Shown in pieces: positions 6,041-6,767 of a DNA stretch of 6,767 bases. Numbering within the stretch: the first letter of the stretch is position 1; each line of letters opens with the position of its first letter. Position numbers and translations under genes: made by a program. The notes beneath the pieces were generated by a model that did no database searches, was not told where the DNA came from, and was given only the letters and a program-made list of their open reading frames with translations. The DNA is from an uncultured Granulosicoccaceae bacterium (GTDB lineage: Bacteria > Pseudomonadota > Gammaproteobacteria > Granulosicoccales > Granulosicoccaceae). The DNA lies in assembly GCA_937951695.1 (NCBI GenBank), contig CALFBL010000360.1, forward strand, positions 1 through 6,767, given 5' to 3'.

Positions 6041-6767
6041 TCACACCTCGTAACTGCTACTCGATACAGCGCCACCTGTGCCGGTCCAATTAGTGTGGAA
6101 ACGTTTGTCACCTTCACCCAAGCGTTGATAGGTATGAGCGCCAAAGTAGTCACGTTGTGCTTGCAACAGGTTATGCGGCATGACCTCGCTGCGATAGCCG
6201 TCGTAAAAGCACAGCGCGGACGTCATGGCAGGCATGGCAACACCTTGGGTGATACCCACGGCCAGTACCTTACGCCAGTTGGGTTGAGCTTTCGCGATGG
6301 CGGCTTTGAAAAAATCGTCCAGTAGTAAATTGGTCAACTCAGGGTCTTTATCAAACGCATCTTTAATGTTGTCAAGAAACGCTGAACGGATGATGCAGCC
6401 GCCACGCCACATTTGCGCGATCGCCCCGTAATTGAGTGACCAGCCGAATTCATTGGCCGCAGCCCGCATCAACATATAACCTTGCGCATAAGAGACAATT
6501 TTTGCTGCGTACAGCGCATCACCTAAGGGAGCAACCCATTCCTCGCTTGGCAGATTCGGGGTATCGACTGGACCGTTGAGTATTTTGGACGCTTTCACTC
6601 GTTCCTCTTTCAGGGCGGACAAGCATCGAGCAAATACGGCTTCGCCGATCAATGTTAATGGAATACCGTACTCCAATGCGTTGATGCCGGTCCACTTACC
6701 GGTGCCTTTCTGCCCTGCTTTGTCCAGCACAGTGTCGACTACGTAATTACCGTCCGCTTTAAAGCCC
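6041..6767 (-). CDS. gnd: 6-phosphogluconate dehydrogenase (decarboxylating), C-terminal half
   Basis: The gene enters from the right edge on the minus strand. The last 241 residues are visible, about half of the usual 470-480. Gnd oxidises and decarboxylates 6-phosphogluconate to ribulose 5-phosphate with reduction of NAD(P)+ in the cytoplasmic pentose phosphate pathway. The family signature VLDKAGQKGTGKW lies at 6692-6730, followed by GEAVFARCLSALKEER, the helical-domain blocks AAKIVSYAQGYMLM, WRGGCIIRS and QRDYFGAHTY, and the end FHTNWTG. The Arg and His of RDYFGAHTY correspond to tail residues that complete the partner subunit's substrate site in characterised enzymes. The C-terminus is intact, ending in SSSSYEV. 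The dinucleotide-binding Rossmann domain lies outside the window, so NADP or NAD preference cannot be judged. A glucose-6-phosphate dehydrogenase gene often adjoins gnd but is not visible here. Confidence 0.95.
   Translation of the reverse strand, partial: GFKADGNYVVDTVLDKAGQKGTGKWTGINALEYGIPLTLIGEAVFARCLSALKEERVKASKILNGPVDTPNLPSEEWVAPLGDALYAAKIVSYAQGYMLMRAAANEFGWSLNYGAIAQMWRGGCIIRSAFLDNIKDAFDKDPELTNLLLDDFFKAAIAKAQPNWRKVLAVGITQGVAMPAMTSALCFYDGYRSEVMPHNLLQAQRDYFGAHTYQRLGEGDKRFHTNWTGTGGAVSSSSYEV

Noticed and set aside
5936..6325. 129-codon plus-strand open frame overlapping the end of gnd
   Set aside because: Most of it is antisense to the conserved gnd C-terminus, and the product is not recognisable.

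Overview
The window looks like a chromosomal segment from a proteobacterium, most likely a free-living gammaproteobacterium. This is inferred from the closeness of HpaH, the CYTH protein and Gnd to proteobacterial families, from a DsbD-type periplasmic redox domain, and from ordinary Shine-Dalgarno signals. I see no insertion sequence, phage gene, CRISPR array, tRNA or rRNA.

Layout. On the left, on the plus strand, are the last 49 codons of a fumarylacetoacetate hydrolase (FAH) family protein. An ATGA overlap leads into hpaH (2-oxo-hept-4-ene-1,7-dioate hydratase), which looks like the end of an aromatic meta-cleavage (homoprotocatechuate-type) operon. An 85-base convergent gap with a stable inverted repeat separates this from a minus-strand two-gene unit. 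The first gene of that unit encodes an 808-residue exported protein: a signal peptide, a DUF255/YyaL thioredoxin domain with CHWC, an (alpha/alpha)6 barrel, and a C-terminal DsbD-alpha-like domain with its own cysteine pair. The second, 18 bases downstream, encodes a small twin-arginine-type, membrane or periplasmic thioredoxin-like protein with CPKC.

Upstream of that unit, still on the minus strand, lies a C-terminal remnant of a TlpA/redoxin-type gene, then a CYTH-domain (triphosphate tunnel enzyme) gene. A striking C-rich (G-rich in the transcript) degenerate tandem repeat sits just before the CYTH start. About 400 bases without a convincing gene follow. Then come a plus-strand peroxiredoxin-like gene with an unusual HCGRC active site and, on the minus strand, the C-terminal half of gnd (6-phosphogluconate dehydrogenase), which runs off the right edge.

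How the parts relate. The FAH/hpaH pair is a catabolic unit and the gnd fragment belongs to the pentose phosphate pathway. Neither has an obvious link to the middle. The middle contains four thioredoxin-fold genes or remnants within about 4.8 kb, which suggests a locus concerned with thiol redox chemistry. The best candidate for something under-described is the exported DUF255 + DsbD-alpha fusion paired with the CPKC protein: it could be a periplasmic electron-transfer or disulfide-handling pair with an unknown substrate.
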